In this document: positions 1 through 11,200 of the stretch, piece after piece
Numbering within the stretch: position 1 is the stretch's first letter
Layout of the letters: every line of letters starts with the position of its first letter
From: Siphonodentalium dalli
Taxonomy: Eukaryota > Mollusca > Scaphopoda > Gadilida > Siphonodentaliidae
Reading direction: 5' to 3'
Assembly (NCBI GenBank): GCA_032622095.1
Contig: CP136061.1
Location: forward strand, 24,368,991-24,432,990
DNA: 64,000 nucleotides
Program-made: the position numbers and the translations under genes
Notes under the pieces: model-generated
Told to the model about the DNA's origin: nothing
Seen by the model: the letters and a program-made list of their open reading frames with translations, nothing else
Database searches by the model: none

Positions 1-22
1 GTTTCGAATATTAAGTGGGCCT
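1..22. mobile_element. Right end of a TTAA-type MITE, cut by the window edge
   Basis: The first 22 bases are the terminal inverted repeat (TTCGAA..TTAAGTGGGCCT) of the same short element that is complete at 5905-6348 and 51433-51856. The flank reads TTAT rather than TTAA. Only the end is visible. Confidence 0.55.
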
Positions 23-1199
23 TTATAAACCGTCACGACGAACATTTACATCGAGATGATTATAACTGCATCAACATTCTTTTGAGAAGGTGGGTGGTTA
101 CATGCTCCAAATAATTATTCTGACATTCAAAAAGTAATGGACATCATTGAAAATAACTCGAAAGAAGTAAATCACAACATCGTATATAGACGACATGACT
201 TTTAGAGAAAATCTATATTTGGCTGCGTGTATTTCAAAGAGTTGGGTTGACATGTTGTCTCAGACTGTATGACCACGGCGTCACTCAAAGGTTGTGGTCT
301 CATTTGCATACGCGCGATAACATGGAAGTATGGCTGGTGCGCTCTGGTAGAGAAAAGAAGTATGACTGGTGTGCGATGGTAGAGATTGTGGATATGGAGA
401 CACACTTCCGTCTCCCTTCGTATACCGGTACTGGAATGTGTATTTCGCGCAAGCATGGCACCATCGAAGATTTTACCATGATTTAGCCTATATACGAATA
501 TTGTTGTTGCGATTGCATGTGCATATAATAATTTATTGTCGATAAAGTCCAACCTTCCGCCATCTGATTTTCCCAGTGATTGGAATAATCTCAGGAGTCG
601 TACTTTTTTTCGCTCAATCATAAATTCGCGCACCTATGGGTGCGCGCGAAGAATAGTACTGCGGGGATTTAAATACGATTAAGGTATCAAATTGAGCATC
701 GCGGAGGGAGGGGTATCCCAATATAAAACGTACTTGGGACAAATAACGGAGATATTTATCTGAAACATTTTGGAATGATTACATTGGCTAAATAACGGGA
801 GATATGCATACATTAAACAAGACAGTAAATGACAGTTGAGACGCTCACCTGACTGCAAAGACTGAGAAGACTGGGACTCTGAAGATCATATCAGTTAGTA
901 CTTGTCAAAATCACTTAAAACACGTAGCTAGAGGGTCTCCGTTGAGCAGTGGGGTGTCCACCTTGAAATTTCCAATTGCACGCCCCTGATCCCCCACCCA
1001 CATAGTCCATTGTCTATTCCCTCCCAACTAAAGCAAACACGTACACTCCCATGTTCGTAAAATTCCTTTGCACAAGTTGGAATTTTACGCCATGGGCCAT
1101 ATACACCAAACGCTATTTCTTGACTGGTTTGAACACTGATCTGTAACACAGTAACCCAAGTACCCACCATACTATATATAATCTAAGTATAGTGAATGA

Positions 1200-2560
1200 C
1201 TCTTGATGAGAAGACGTTTTAAGATTTACTATGGTGGAAGAGATATGTCAGTAATCTCACCCCTATTTGGCCTGGTGACCCAATTTTAACAAGTCTTAAT
1301 CCCAGTCACACCAAGGTCTCTCAAAAAGAAACGTATGCTAAATGTGCGAAATGTTTCTTGAGAAGATGTTTTAAAGAATAACTATTGAGGGAACAAGTTG
1401 TATCCCTGGCTCCATCCTTATTTGACCCGGTGACCCCATTTGAGGGGAAAAATCTCTACCCCAGTCACACAATACCAAATATAAGTTAAATTGCCCCGAT
1501 GATTCTTGAAAAGTAAATGTTTTAAGAATCAATATGGTTGGAAATAGTTATGTCCCTGGCTTAGCCACTTTTTGACCCGGTGGCCCCACTTGAACAAATC
1601 TGAATCCCAGTCACCTAGGGACCATCCACACCGAGCATGGCTCAATTCTTCGTCTCAGGTGAGCTAAAAAAGCCTCCCTCTATCTAGTCCAGTTTCACAT
1701 ATGTAATTGCCTGATAAAACATGTATTTATTGTTAATGGCCTAACTGTCAGATTCACACTGTCTAGGATATCAATCAACAGGGTTGTCACACCAAGCAAA
1801 TTTATGATCAATTATAACTGCTATGCATTGTTTTGTAAACACTGAAGAATAACTGCCATTTCAATGACTACTTTTCATCACATTAGGCCAGCATGTGTGC
1901 CTTCTATAAGCTGTTGATTAAACATGCTGTGTTCTCAGGCACCCTACTGATATATCATATTTTTGATAGCTCTGAGTATCTGCTGTTCTTTTCATATGTT
2001 CTGGATTTTAGACTGATTTAAACCAAAATTGGTGTGGCGACCCTGGCGGATGTTATAATGGCCTAGTTTTTTCATTAAAAAAATATGAGCAAGGAGTTAA
2101 ATCTATTTTTAAATATATTTAAAAAAAATTAATTATTTATAAAACAAAATAGTTTAGTTTTTTTTAAATACATTTTTTCTAATTATTCAAGGAGTTCAAT
2201 CTGATATATTTTTTATTTTTTAAGAGTTGTGTCCCTGACTACGCCCATAGTTGACTTGGTGACCCAATTTGAACAAATATGAAACCCAGTCACACAAGGA
2301 ACATCTATACCAAATATAAACTAAATCGGCCTGATGGTTATTGAGAAGTTGTTTTAAGAATTACTATGGAGGGAAAGAGTTATTGACTTGGCTTCGCAAC
2401 TATTTGACCTGGTGACCTCATTTTAACATTTCTGAATGTGAGTCACCTGGTAAAGATCCACGCCAAATATGAATCCGGCATTATGGTTCTGGAGAAGAAG
2501 ATGTTTCAAGAATTGTTGACGGATGGACGTCCCGACGGATGGACGGATGAGGAGTGATGA
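1200..2560. repeat. Degenerate ~150 bp tandem repeats of molluscan type
   Basis: Units at about 1200-1640 and 2215-2560 repeat the phrases 'gacctggtgaccc', 'atcccagtcacac' and 'gagaagatgttttaag'. The intervening 1640-2215 is AT-rich sequence shared with copy 2. The last unit ends in 'tttcaggtgagctaaa', an ending I associate from memory with repeats scattered through bivalve and gastropod genomes. No coding potential is visible. Confidence 0.6.
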
Positions 2561-2642
2561 CTATAGCTCCATCGGAGACTTCGTTTCAGGTGAGCTAAAC
2601 AATTCATTCATCGCACCTCATCTGTTTTAAAGATGTTTTTGT

Positions 2643-2776
2643 TTACCACTAAAGTGCCTTTGAAGATACTGATACACGCTATATTCGGATGACTTAAAGT
2701 AAGCTAATAGGCTCTTGTCCAGCTCAATGGTTTGGTACACGCCGAGTAAGCAATCGCGTGTAAGTTGAAAACATAA
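2643..2776 (-). pseudogene. Remnant of a TIR-domain C-terminus downstream of TLR copy 1
   Basis: Read on the minus strand, this stretch just beyond the TLR stop codon is open and encodes a segment containing LDKSLLAYFKSS and YSVYQYLQ. It aligns with the last part of the TIR domain of the adjacent gene (LDESVLAYLKSH, SSMYQY). The upstream part of that domain is missing, so it is either a fossil of a neighbouring tandem TLR or an unused alternative 3' exon. The same remnant is present at 46862-46996, so it predates the block duplication. Confidence 0.6.
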
Positions 2777-2778
2777 CT

Positions 2779-5343
2779 TCATCTGGCCTGTTTCTTCAAG
2801 TAATCAATCAGGTTTTCAGCATTGCCATTGTGATACTGATACATGCTAGATATGTGTGACTTCAAGTAAGCTAGTACGCTCTCGTCCAGAACAGTCGTGT
2901 TGTTGAACGCCATGTCGGTGATATTAACAATAATCAGGGCTCTACGACGCGTTCGAATTCCCTTCAAAATAGAACAGTTGAATTCATAGAGGTTATGGAA
3001 GTCTTTAAAATATTCATTTGAGCAGAACACAACAGTTTTTTTCGTCATGTTAATACTGCGTGTGATGCAAATCATTTTCGATTGGCCGGGTCTGATGCAC
3101 GACTCCTGAGTTTGGCTTGATATCCCAGAAGAAGTCAGTCCGCTCATCACTGTCTTTTGAACCAAGTCCCGGATCTCCGCTACTTGATCATCGAACGAGA
3201 TATAATAGTAAACTCCCGATCCATCCGTAGAGCTATCTTCTAACTCGAAAGGATTTATATCATTACCGCGGCTGTAGTATAAGTAGCGGATCTTCCACCT
3301 ATTATGGTGGATAGCGACCGGGACTGCAACGAACAGAACCAACAACAGGAGAAGAACGAGGGCGCCCCAAACCAAGTCTTTAAATACACAATAAAGACGG
3401 AGTTGATTAATGTTGAGTCCTGTAACGTATATTAGTTTTCCATTAGCATGTGTACACATATACCTGTCGTGGTCTACAAGGTGGACTTTTGTTGTTTTTA
3501 ACCATGAAGCAAACTCAATTGTATGACATGTGCATTTCAGATTGTTGCCATGAAGACTTACGTTGACTCCGTGTGTGGTGGATTGCGCCATTCCATCCAA
3601 TGTTTCCCGTAACTGTTCGGGTATTTCTGAAAGTTGGTTATCGGCAAGATTCATATCCTCTATTCGAGCACTCGGATGAAACATAATGTCGACGGATGTG
3701 AGTGAATTGTTTGTCAATATTATATCTTTTAATGTTGAGATATTAGTGAATAACTGTATAGGAAGTATATTCAGTCCATTTCCAGACAATATTATTAGCC
3801 TGAGGTTGACCAAATTTGCAAATATGTCTGGAGATGCCATGATGCTATGCTGTAAGTTGTTTCCACTCAAGTCCAGCGTTTGTATAGTGCCGAAATTAGT
3901 GAAGAATTCGCCTGAAACATTATCGCATCTGTTATGAGATATATTGACAAACTTTATAGAATCAAGCCCACGAATAGGACCAGTCCATGGACAGACATCA
4001 GATACTGATATATCTATGTATTCCAGTGTTTTCCAGGTTGGTCCGTCATTTTCAAATAACATGCATGTTAACGGCATTCCTTGTAAATTCATATGACTTC
4101 CAAGTACGGTCACTAATTTTGGTGGGAAAAAATAATGTGGGCAATATCCAAATGTCAAATATTCATGTCGCTTCTCCTCATAAAGATACTGAGAGTGATA
4201 ATAAGCTGTAGTCATGCCCATAAGGTCTCTCTGATGACTGAAATCAATCCACTCCAGATTGACGGCACGGTGATAGCTATATGGTTCGTAGATATTCACC
4301 GGCAACAGATAGTTGTGTTTAAGAGTAATTCTTTTTAATGTTCCCGGAAGCATTCTCAAACCCGGCACATAGACCAAACCGTTCCATTCCAAATTGACAA
4401 ACTCCAGTGATGTGTTGGATAATTGTTTGAAGTGGTGCTCCAGTATATTGTACTCTCCCGATAAAGTCGACTCTATGTTGGACAAGATCAGTTCCTTAAT
4501 ATTAGTTAGTGGTAAACTGATCGAGCCGTTTTGGAAAACATCAAATCCCATTGGGTTATTGCTAAGGTCCAGTCTGTCTAACATTGGAAGGTCTGCGAAA
4601 GCCATGCGCTCAATTTCAACGAGACCACAGTCTCTGATTTCCAGATTCGTCAAATAGTTGAGGTTTCTCAGCGTGTCTCTCTCTAATTTTACCAACCAGT
4701 TCCTCCAACATCTCATTTTTAGGGACGTCAAGTGAGTCAAATTTAAAAACTGTGGTCCAAAAAACACACCTGTTTTTCCATCTATTCTCAGTTCTTGCAG
4801 TTCTCGTAGCCGTGATACTGCTCCATCTGGGTATCGGCTGCCAATAGCAATACCACGCAGGTCTAAGGTTAGAAGACGGGGAACACCAGAGAACACATCA
4901 TTGGGGAGGGGGACATCGATGAATAAATTGTAATTTAAACTTAGTATAAGCACTTCGAGTTTGACCAAACCATCGAACGAATCACGCTCAAGTCGGCGTA
5001 TCCAGTTTGTCGATAAATCCAGCCGAATCAGCGCATTAAGTTTCTTGAACTTGTGAGTAATATTTTTGATAGAGTTTACATCCAGATACAGGACCTCCAA
5101 GGTTGCTGGAAGTTTTTCTGGAACAGAAAATAATTGTCTGTCATTACAGTCCATGTATATAACATCTCCTCGGTTATTAGACTTTGTTGAACAGTTACCC
5201 TGATAGTTGTGTAATCCTGAAACACATACATTTTGGTCTCCGCAAGTCAGGAATATTACGATGTACGCGTAAATGCATTGCCACACCGAAACGCGTAGAA
5301 TGTCGCACATCTGTCTATCTCTCAATATGTAGATTTGCATCAC
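2779..5343 (-). CDS. Toll-like receptor, single exon, divergent TIR domain (paralogue 1)
   Basis: The 854-residue product is a type I membrane receptor of Toll-like architecture. In order: a signal peptide (hydrophobic stretch about residues 20-32), an N-terminal cysteine-containing cap, about 19-20 leucine-rich repeats (roughly 80-600), an LRRCT cysteine cluster (about 601-652, starting LKCTC), a transmembrane helix (about 658-677) and a cytoplasmic TIR-like domain (about 712-854). One membrane-proximal cluster fits the single-cysteine-cluster class. The TIR keeps an RPG turn like the BB loop and the KTVVFCSNEYF strand. It lacks the usual DAFISY of box 1, the WC..E tryptophan-cysteine pair and the box 3 FW. 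The paralogue and the truncated copy share only the methionine of MCDILRV, so translation probably starts at 5310 (843 residues). No intron is needed. Pattern recognition upstream of innate signalling is the family role; ligand and signalling competence are unknown. Confidence 0.85.
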   Translation of the reverse strand: MMQIYILRDRQMCDILRVSVWQCIYAYIVIFLTCGDQNVCVSGLHNYQGNCSTKSNNRGDVIYMDCNDRQLFSVPEKLPATLEVLYLDVNSIKNITHKFKKLNALIRLDLSTNWIRRLERDSFDGLVKLEVLILSLNYNLFIDVPLPNDVFSGVPRLLTLDLRGIAIGSRYPDGAVSRLRELQELRIDGKTGVFFGPQFLNLTHLTSLKMRCWRNWLVKLERDTLRNLNYLTNLEIRDCGLVEIERMAFADLPMLDRLDLSNNPMGFDVFQNGSISLPLTNIKELILSNIESTLSGEYNILEHHFKQLSNTSLEFVNLEWNGLVYVPGLRMLPGTLKRITLKHNYLLPVNIYEPYSYHRAVNLEWIDFSHQRDLMGMTTAYYHSQYLYEEKRHEYLTFGYCPHYFFPPKLVTVLGSHMNLQGMPLTCMLFENDGPTWKTLEYIDISVSDVCPWTGPIRGLDSIKFVNISHNRCDNVSGEFFTNFGTIQTLDLSGNNLQHSIMASPDIFANLVNLRLIILSGNGLNILPIQLFTNISTLKDIILTNNSLTSVDIMFHPSARIEDMNLADNQLSEIPEQLRETLDGMAQSTTHGVNVSLHGNNLKCTCHTIEFASWLKTTKVHLVDHDRYMCTHANGKLIYVTGLNINQLRLYCVFKDLVWGALVLLLLLVLFVAVPVAIHHNRWKIRYLYYSRGNDINPFELEDSSTDGSGVYYYISFDDQVAEIRDLVQKTVMSGLTSSGISSQTQESCIRPGQSKMICITRSINMTKKTVVFCSNEYFKDFHNLYEFNCSILKGIRTRRRALIIVNITDMAFNNTTVLDESVLAYLKSHISSMYQYHNGNAENLIDYLKKQAR

Positions 5344-5682
5344 TGTTGGTGCTCGAGAGAACTATAAAAGATAAGATACGATTGTAAAAACAAACACAAG
5401 ATCTGAAGCGATTTTGACCGACTGTAAAACAAATACATATATCAATTAAACACGTACACATTATCATATAAATGTTATAAGTTAAAATAAGTTATCCTAT
5501 TTAAAAATACCAAACTGTATTTGATTTAAACTTTATTTAAAAACAAACACCAGGATACATCATTGTAATTTAATCTACCACTTCCAGTAATAAAATAGAA
5601 AAAGAAATTAAAATGTACTTGAATTTCATGTTTCGGAGTTATTGGAATGCTTTCAACATACGGTTAGCCAAAATGACCTCCT

Positions 5683-5683
<1 letters not shown>
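5344..5683. other. Upstream region of TLR copy 1
   Basis: AT-rich sequence conserved with the upstream flanks of the other two TLR copies (49561-49845 and 50938-51210). It must hold the promoter or 5' untranslated region, but I cannot point to a TATA box or initiator with confidence. The copies at 49.6 and 50.9 kb carry a (GATAA)n tract and a 'tttatttaaaaatcatttg' stretch here that copy 1 has largely lost. Confidence 0.45.

Positions 5684-5735
<52 letters not shown>
5684..5735. repeat. (TAA)n microsatellite
   Basis: About 17 uninterrupted TAA units. The equivalent place in the third block copy (about 51280) has only a few units, so the tract expanded after duplication. The ~165 bases from here to the MITE at 5905 show nothing else. 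Confidence 0.95.
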
Positions 5736-5736
<1 letters not shown>

Positions 5737-5904
5737 TAGATGATAGATGTAATATAGATGTAATAATAATATAAATGAATTATTAGTGTTTGATTCATTT
5801 ACCATAAACGGCAGACATAGAGTTTTATTGGATGAAAACCTGTGGAAAGAAGCAAAACAAAAATAATTGATGGAAATACCAAAAGTCTGCTCGTAGAAAT
5901 TTAA

Positions 5905-6348
5905 AGGCCCACTTAATTTTCGAACCCCAGGTCACATTATATAAAATATATACCATAGTATATACCATTTGAAAGAGGAAACTCCAAAACATTGTATTAT
6001 CAACTTAACGGGTTTAATAAACTTTGAACATGTTGTTTTTTGTTGAGGTACCGACGTGTTTTCTGTACTTAATTTTCAGCTGGACCGTACTACAAAGTCT
6101 ATTATTTTCAATGGAAGGGGAATAACTCTATATCTTAGTTTGAAATATGTTGCATTCTGGGGGCGAAATTTGTGGAATGTTTCTATGATTTCAGCTATTT
6201 CATATTACTCTATGGACAACTTCTGAGACACAGACGTTCAAAATGGTGATACATTAGAGTATTTTAATCATATTTTATATCATATATTATTATTAAAACT
6301 GTACAACAAGACACTATAACAAATCTTGACTCGAAAATTAAATGGGCC
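5905..6348. mobile_element. TTAA-flanked MITE (Kolobok/T2-like), family 1
   Basis: A 444 bp non-autonomous element bounded by TTAA at 5901-5904 and 6349-6352. The ends AGGCCCACTTAATTTTCGAA and TTCGAAAATTAAATGGGCC are inverted repeats of about 20 bp. The TTAAAGG terminus matches the T2/Kolobok type; piggyBac ends normally start CCC, so that is less likely. No transposase is encoded. Copies lie at 51433-51856, at 38648-39104 (inverted, far end lost) and at 1-22. Confidence 0.7.
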
Positions 6349-6399
6349 TTAAAAAGCTAGATCATGCCATGAATCTCTACTATGTCTAACGCCCGTATA

Positions 6400-6770
6400 G
6401 ATCATTTTCCACCAGTACAAAACCTGGAAATTTTTTGACAGGGAACCTTATAAAGTCGAAAAATAATGCGGGGAATATTTTTCTTAGTTATTATCTGTTC
6501 ATTAATAATGTAACTCACTTTAGGTGAAGCTCGAAACTAGAAATTTCACGATTTAAGTGACTTTGTGGGCGATTTTCCTTCGCGTCGCTTACAATTATGG
6601 AATTTATCCTGGGTAATTAATTCAATGTTTATTGCGATATCAGCTCACAAAAATCATGCAAACGCATGTAATTTTGAGTTGGGACCTTCACCTGCAGCGA
6701 TTCCCTGCGTTATTTTTCGACCTTATAAGGTTCCCTGTCAGGGTGTATATATCACGTGGTTTTAAGGAAC
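6400..6770. repeat. Diverged foldback sequence
   Basis: The stretch around 6438-6475 ('gacagggaaccttataaag') is the inverse of 6712-6742 ('cttataaggttccctgtca'), so the region can fold on itself with a spacer of about 240 bases. Related sequence occurs at 51900-52030 and, inverted, at 63720-63870, showing a dispersed family. Confidence 0.5.
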
Positions 6771-7469
6771 AATGCTCGATGGAGTAAGGTTCAGCCACAG
6801 AGGCCTATAAAGCGCTCCGTTGCCCGCCAACCTTTAAACTTCCACCGCCTAAACTATATATACGCGCCTGCTTTGCGTTAATGGTATCATATAATGGACA
6901 AGGGGAACTTTGGAAATCCCCCGTTTTACCATCGCTGGGAAATCAGGGATATTCAGCCCATTTATCACCCCCATCGAAAACTCGCCAGAACTCCTTAAGT
7001 ACTACGCATATTTACAGCACAGATGATCCGCGTTTGGTGACATCTTCGTCTGCGACGTTGACATCTATCTGGACCGACTTATATTGAGAACGACACTAAG
7101 TTTTTAAATTCTGTTCAATCCTATGCTTCATTGACAGGTTAAACTATATACCGGCATTTGTTTTGGCAGCGTGGAAGTCCAGGATCTATACTAGTTGGTT
7201 GATGTTCTCGAAAATTTGAGTGAGCAAAAGCAAAAACGGTATTGAAATTCGCAAAGAAAATATTAAATGGTTTGATCTGGGAAAACTGATTGACAGCGAG
7301 TGGATAAAAACTCATGCTTCGTGTAGACATACACATACGTTGTTCGATTTCTGTTTTTTTCGGTGAGAAACAAACATATCCCCATATCATATACGTGAAA
7401 ATGACTTTCCCACTTTTTTTGATTTTGGGATTGAGAAAAACGATAAATATTCACACTCTAACACTTTTT
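6771..7469. other. No recognisable feature
   Basis: Single-copy-looking sequence within this window. Short open frames on both strands contain no domain or motif I recognise, and no repeat or tRNA signature is visible. Confidence 0.4.
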
Positions 7470-8062
7470 TATTGCCTAACCATTTCCATAAGAGACCCGT
7501 GCGCCCTAACGCTAAATACATAACTCATCAGCGTTATAACCCTAAGTCCACAACTCCTCAGCCATGTCCCTCAGTCCGATACCCTACTCCAAACACTAAC
7601 CCTTTCCCTAAGACACCCTTCAGCCATAATCCTAAATCCATAAAACCTCAGCCTTGTCCCTCGGTCATGTCTCTCAGTTGTCCCCCAGTCATGTCCCTGA
7701 GTCATGTCCCTCGGTTGTCCCCGAGTAATGTCCCTCAGTCATGTCCCTCAGTCCGAGACCCTACTCCAAACATTAACCCTTTCCCCGAGACACCCTTCAG
7801 CCATAATCATAAATCCACACTCCTCAGCCATGTCCCTCTGCCCCAGACCCTACTCCAAACATTAACCCTTTTCCTAAGATACCCTTCAGCCATAATCCTA
7901 AATCCATAAAACCTCAGCCTTGTCCCTCGGTCATGTCTCTCAGTTGTCCCCCAGTCATGTCCCTGAGTCATGTCCCTCAGTTGTCCCCGAATCATGTCCC
8001 TTCAGCCATAATCCTAAATCCATAACTCTTCGGCCATGTCCCTCAGTCCGAGACCCTAAAAT
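7470..8062. repeat. Degenerate telomere-like array (CCCTAA strand on +)
   Basis: The plus strand is built of phrases such as 'ccctaaatccataactc', 'cagccataatccta' and 'aaacactaaccctttcc', diverged relatives of CCCTAA repeats arranged in longer units. A roughly 265 bp sub-block with 'tgtccctcagtcatg' repeats occurs twice (from about 7647 and from about 7911). Sister arrays lie at 18839-19376, 19903-19985 and 52085-52870. These are interstitial, not a functional telomere. Confidence 0.7.
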
Positions 8063-8282
8063 GGTGTGCATAATATGTTGGAGATATGATCATAAGCAAT
8101 AGAACTATATGTTACTTGATTTCATTAAACATTAGTAATTCAATTTAATGAGTGGGTAAGGATGTGACTGAATCGCCAGTGGAGCTCAGTTGATTGAGGC
8201 TAAGAGTAAGAATATGTAAGTTTGTTTGTTTTCTATTCGTTGATGAATTTGAATTATATAGAAGGTCATTAACACATATGGA

Positions 8283-9523
8283 TCATTTATGATAACAGTC
8301 ATTGATAAAGTGATCTTTTAGATATTTGGGGTAGTCAATACTCGTTTCAATGCGTAATCTGCAATCTTTAGGGAGACTATTCCATAATGCTCTGGCTTTG
8401 TTTGAGATTGCGTTTTTGGAGGGTTTGGACTTTTTAAATTCATGATGTCGATTACCTTTTGATTTTGCGCGAGTATTATGGATATGTATATCTGCTAGGT
8501 TTGTGAATAATTTTGATAAGGAATCACGTAGTGCATGTGTATGGTAGTAATGCAGTATTCTAACAAGCTGCATGTTCCCAATGTCATCAAGCATTAGTAG
8601 TTTGGCTTGTCTGCAATATGTGGAAATATTACTAGTACCATTTGAGATAATTTTTAGGGCATTATCCTGTAATTTTCTGATTTTAGTAAGATTGTTTTTG
8701 GTAGACGAGCTCCAGATTGCATTACAGTAGGTCAGATAGGGAATAATTAATGATAGATACACGGTTTTCAATGTAGCAGTTGGAACAACGTCACTGATTT
8801 TTCTCAGAATTCCGACATTGCTTGAAAGTTTAGAGCATATTAAACGTATGTGTTTGTCCCAAGATAGATTGTCTTCAATAGTGACACCTACAAATTTAGT
8901 ATTCATCACTCTGTTGGTGTTTTTTGTCATTTATATGAAGCATTGGTAATACTTCGGGTAGTGGACAGTTATTGAAGAGCATATAATTTGTTTTATCAAT
9001 GTTCAAAGACAATTTGTTAGCAGCGAACCACTGACTCATATAGTCCATTTCAATGTTAACTATGTTAAATATGTTGTAGATATCTTTATTAAAACAAAAT
9101 GCATTTGTGTCGTCAGCAAAAAGAATCAGTTTGACATCTTTACATACACTAGGTAGGTCATTCGTGTAGATTAGAAATAGGAGAGGCCCTAATATAGTGC
9201 TTTGTGTGACACCACATGTAATTTCATTGAGTTCTGATATGTGACCATCATATTGGACACATTGTTTTCTATGCGTAAGATAATCATGAAACCATTTCAG
9301 TGCGACCGCACGACATCCACAGTTCTCTAGTTTTGTTTAGCATTATACTGTGATTAATTGTATCGAATGCCTTAGACAAATCGAGAAACACCCCAATTGG
9401 GTGCTCACGATTGTCTAGGGCACCAGTTATTTTTTCTATGAGGTCAGTCGATGCTAGAATTGTGGAATGATTCTTCATAAATCCGCATTGGCTACTGTAT
9501 AAATATTATGTTTCTCCACGTAC
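8283..9523 (-). pseudogene. LINE-A reverse transcriptase, palm to C-terminus
   Basis: Two frames are needed. The upstream part (about 9478-8935) holds the palm motif FLDLSKAFDTINH and then an FADDTN catalytic box. The downstream part (8930-8283) holds the C-terminal region with KFVGVTIEDNLSWDKHI, SLIIPYLTYCNAIW and ARALWNSLPKD, a typical LINE tail. A frameshift near 8932 separates them, and a further frame change lies near the AGAC-rich stretch around 9290. The enzyme would have copied the element's RNA; this copy cannot. Confidence 0.75.
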
Positions 9524-9527
9524 TTAA

Positions 9528-10400
9528 AGGCACGTGTGGCCTTAATTTTCGAAAATATTCATAATTGTTCCAAACACCGTAACCAGAAAAACATTAAAAC
9601 GCATACAGTTCCGTTCATATATACCATGACCATCGCGTAAACAGCATGTTATCACAAATACCTACTATATTTTACCTAAGCAAGAGCCTGATTGTGTTAC
9701 AGAAGACAGCACAATGCTACTGGCTAATCACACACAAATGGCATAAACGCTCTTTATTAGTTCCATATCAGGTATTCACCAACAAAGAACGCTCTTTATG
9801 TTTACCATCATAATATAAACAAACACCAGAAAAGTAACTTTTTAAACAATAATACTGTGAACAATCTACACGAAAACAAGTACATAAATGGTAAATTCAA
9901 AATTGCAGAAAAATTCAATGAATTCTTCACTAACATCGGACCTAACCTTGCAGCAAAGATAAACTCAACTAAAGATCCTAATGATTTCCCCCAGTTCCCA
10001 AATCATTTTAATTTTATATTGGAGAGTTAGAGATAATGAATATACTAAATAACATAGACTCAAAAAGAGCTCATAGAAAAAATAACTGGTGCCCTAGACA
10101 ATCGTGAGCACCCAATTGGGGTGTTTCTCGATTTGTCTAAGGCATTCGATACAATTAATCACAGTATAATGCTAAACAAAACTAGAGAACTATGGATGTC
10201 GTGGGGTAGCACTGAATTGGTTTCATGATTATCTTACGCATAGAAAACAAGCATATGACCATAACATACTGTTTGTGCGATATTTCTTATTTGTATACGG
10301 ACAAAGTTTATCTACATTTTGATGTTCTTTCTGTTTGTGGCGGTTTTTGACGGGTGGATATATTGTCACAGGATACCCACAGCCAAGGCCAACCGTGTCT
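9528..10400. mobile_element. TTAA-flanked MITE, family 2, copy A, carrying an inverted LINE fragment
   Basis: An 873 bp element bounded by TTAA (9524-9527 and 10401-10404) with ends AGGCACG and CGTGTCT. Outside a central block it matches the 491 bp copy B at 13103-13593. The central ~400 bp (about 9844-10248) is LINE sequence in the opposite orientation to the LINE that surrounds it. Insertion split the LINE-A RT between ...NNRLI and YVEKHNI. The TTAAAGG end is Kolobok/T2-like. No transposase is encoded. Confidence 0.75.
9844..10248 (+). pseudogene. LINE RT fragment captured inside a MITE, internally deleted
   Basis: About 9848-10060 matches the reverse complement of about 10665-10875. About 10075-10220 is almost identical to the reverse complement of about 9290-9440, including FLDLSKAFDTINH. 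The roughly 1.2 kb that separates these two pieces in LINE-A is missing. In copy B the same place holds only about 30 bp of unrelated sequence, so the LINE piece was acquired by copy A. Confidence 0.7.
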
Positions 10401-10404
10401 TTAA

Positions 10405-11200
10405 TTAGTCTGTTATTCATACGTTTTTTAAGTGTTTTTGAAAAGATTGGTAGTACAGATACAGGTATGTAGTTGCTAATTACACTTGGGTCTATTTGCT
10501 TTAAAGATTGGTGATACTTTAGCGAATTTAATTTATTCTGGGAATATACCCTGTGAGAGAGATAAGTTACAAATATATGTCAGAGGTTGGATAACGAATT
10601 CTGCACACTGTTTTAAGGCGCCACAATTAAATTCATCTAACCCAGCAGCTCTTTTTGAGTCTATGTTATTTAGTATATTCATTATCTCTAACTCTACAAT
10701 ATAAAATTAAAATGATTTGGGAACTGGGGGGGGAATCATTAGGATCTTTAGTTGAGTTTATCTTTGCTGCAAGGTTAGGTCCGATGTTAGTGAAGAATTC
10801 ATTGAATTTTTCTGCAATTTTGACTTTACCATTTATGTACTTGTTTTCGTGTAGAAATTGTTCACAGTAGTATTGTTTTTGTTCTTATTGAGGATCTTTT
10901 TCAGTACAGCCCAGGTTGATTTCATGTTTCCTTGGTAACATTCAAATTTGTTATGGTAATAGCTTCGTTTCACCATTCTTATTGTAGTTGTTAGTCTATT
11001 TTATATGCTTTGTATCTTTCATTGTTATTTTTATATCTGTTTTGTAAGAAGTTTCTATACAATTTATTATTTCTCTTGATTGAGTTAACTATTCATGTTG
11101 TTATCCATGGATTGTTGTTTTGAGTCCTAATTTTCTTTCTACGTTTTGGAAAGCTGTGGTTGTATACATCACTCGTATAATCAATGAAAGTTTCATAGGA
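10405..11200 (-). pseudogene. LINE-A region between endonuclease and RT palm
   Basis: The minus strand encodes, in broken frames, the linker with NGKFKIAEKFNEFFTNIGPN and the RT finger motif (NYIPVSVLPIFSKTLKKR), equivalent to the NYRPISLLP motif of LINEs. Stops and frameshifts are frequent. The end at 10405 is the MITE insertion point. Confidence 0.6.

Larger units (their letters stand above)
110..6520. repeat. Segmental duplication D1, copy 1 (TLR block)
   Basis: This block is repeated, diverged and interrupted, at about 39105-49845 and again in part at 50844-52060. Landmarks found in both copies are the stretch 110-330 versus 39105-39360, 640-1220 versus 42790-43390, 1710-2640 versus 45965-46860, the TLR gene, and the TTAA-type MITE downstream. 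Copy 1 lacks the composite element and the satellite array of copy 2. Copy 2 lacks about 230 bp found here at about 1500-1725. From 110 to 1190 I see no gene; the short open frames there have no recognisable domain. Confidence 0.85.

Noticed and set aside
202..633. 143-codon minus-strand open frame near the window start
   Set aside because: The paralogous region in copy 2 is interrupted by an insertion and frame-breaking differences; no domain.
2212..2217. AATAAA poly(A) signal for TLR copy 1
   Set aside because: The region is almost pure A/T and the hexamer is not conserved in copy 2.
8173..8240. tRNA or SINE head (gagctcagttgattgaggc)
   Set aside because: The A-box resemblance is weak, and there is no B box or closing acceptor stem.
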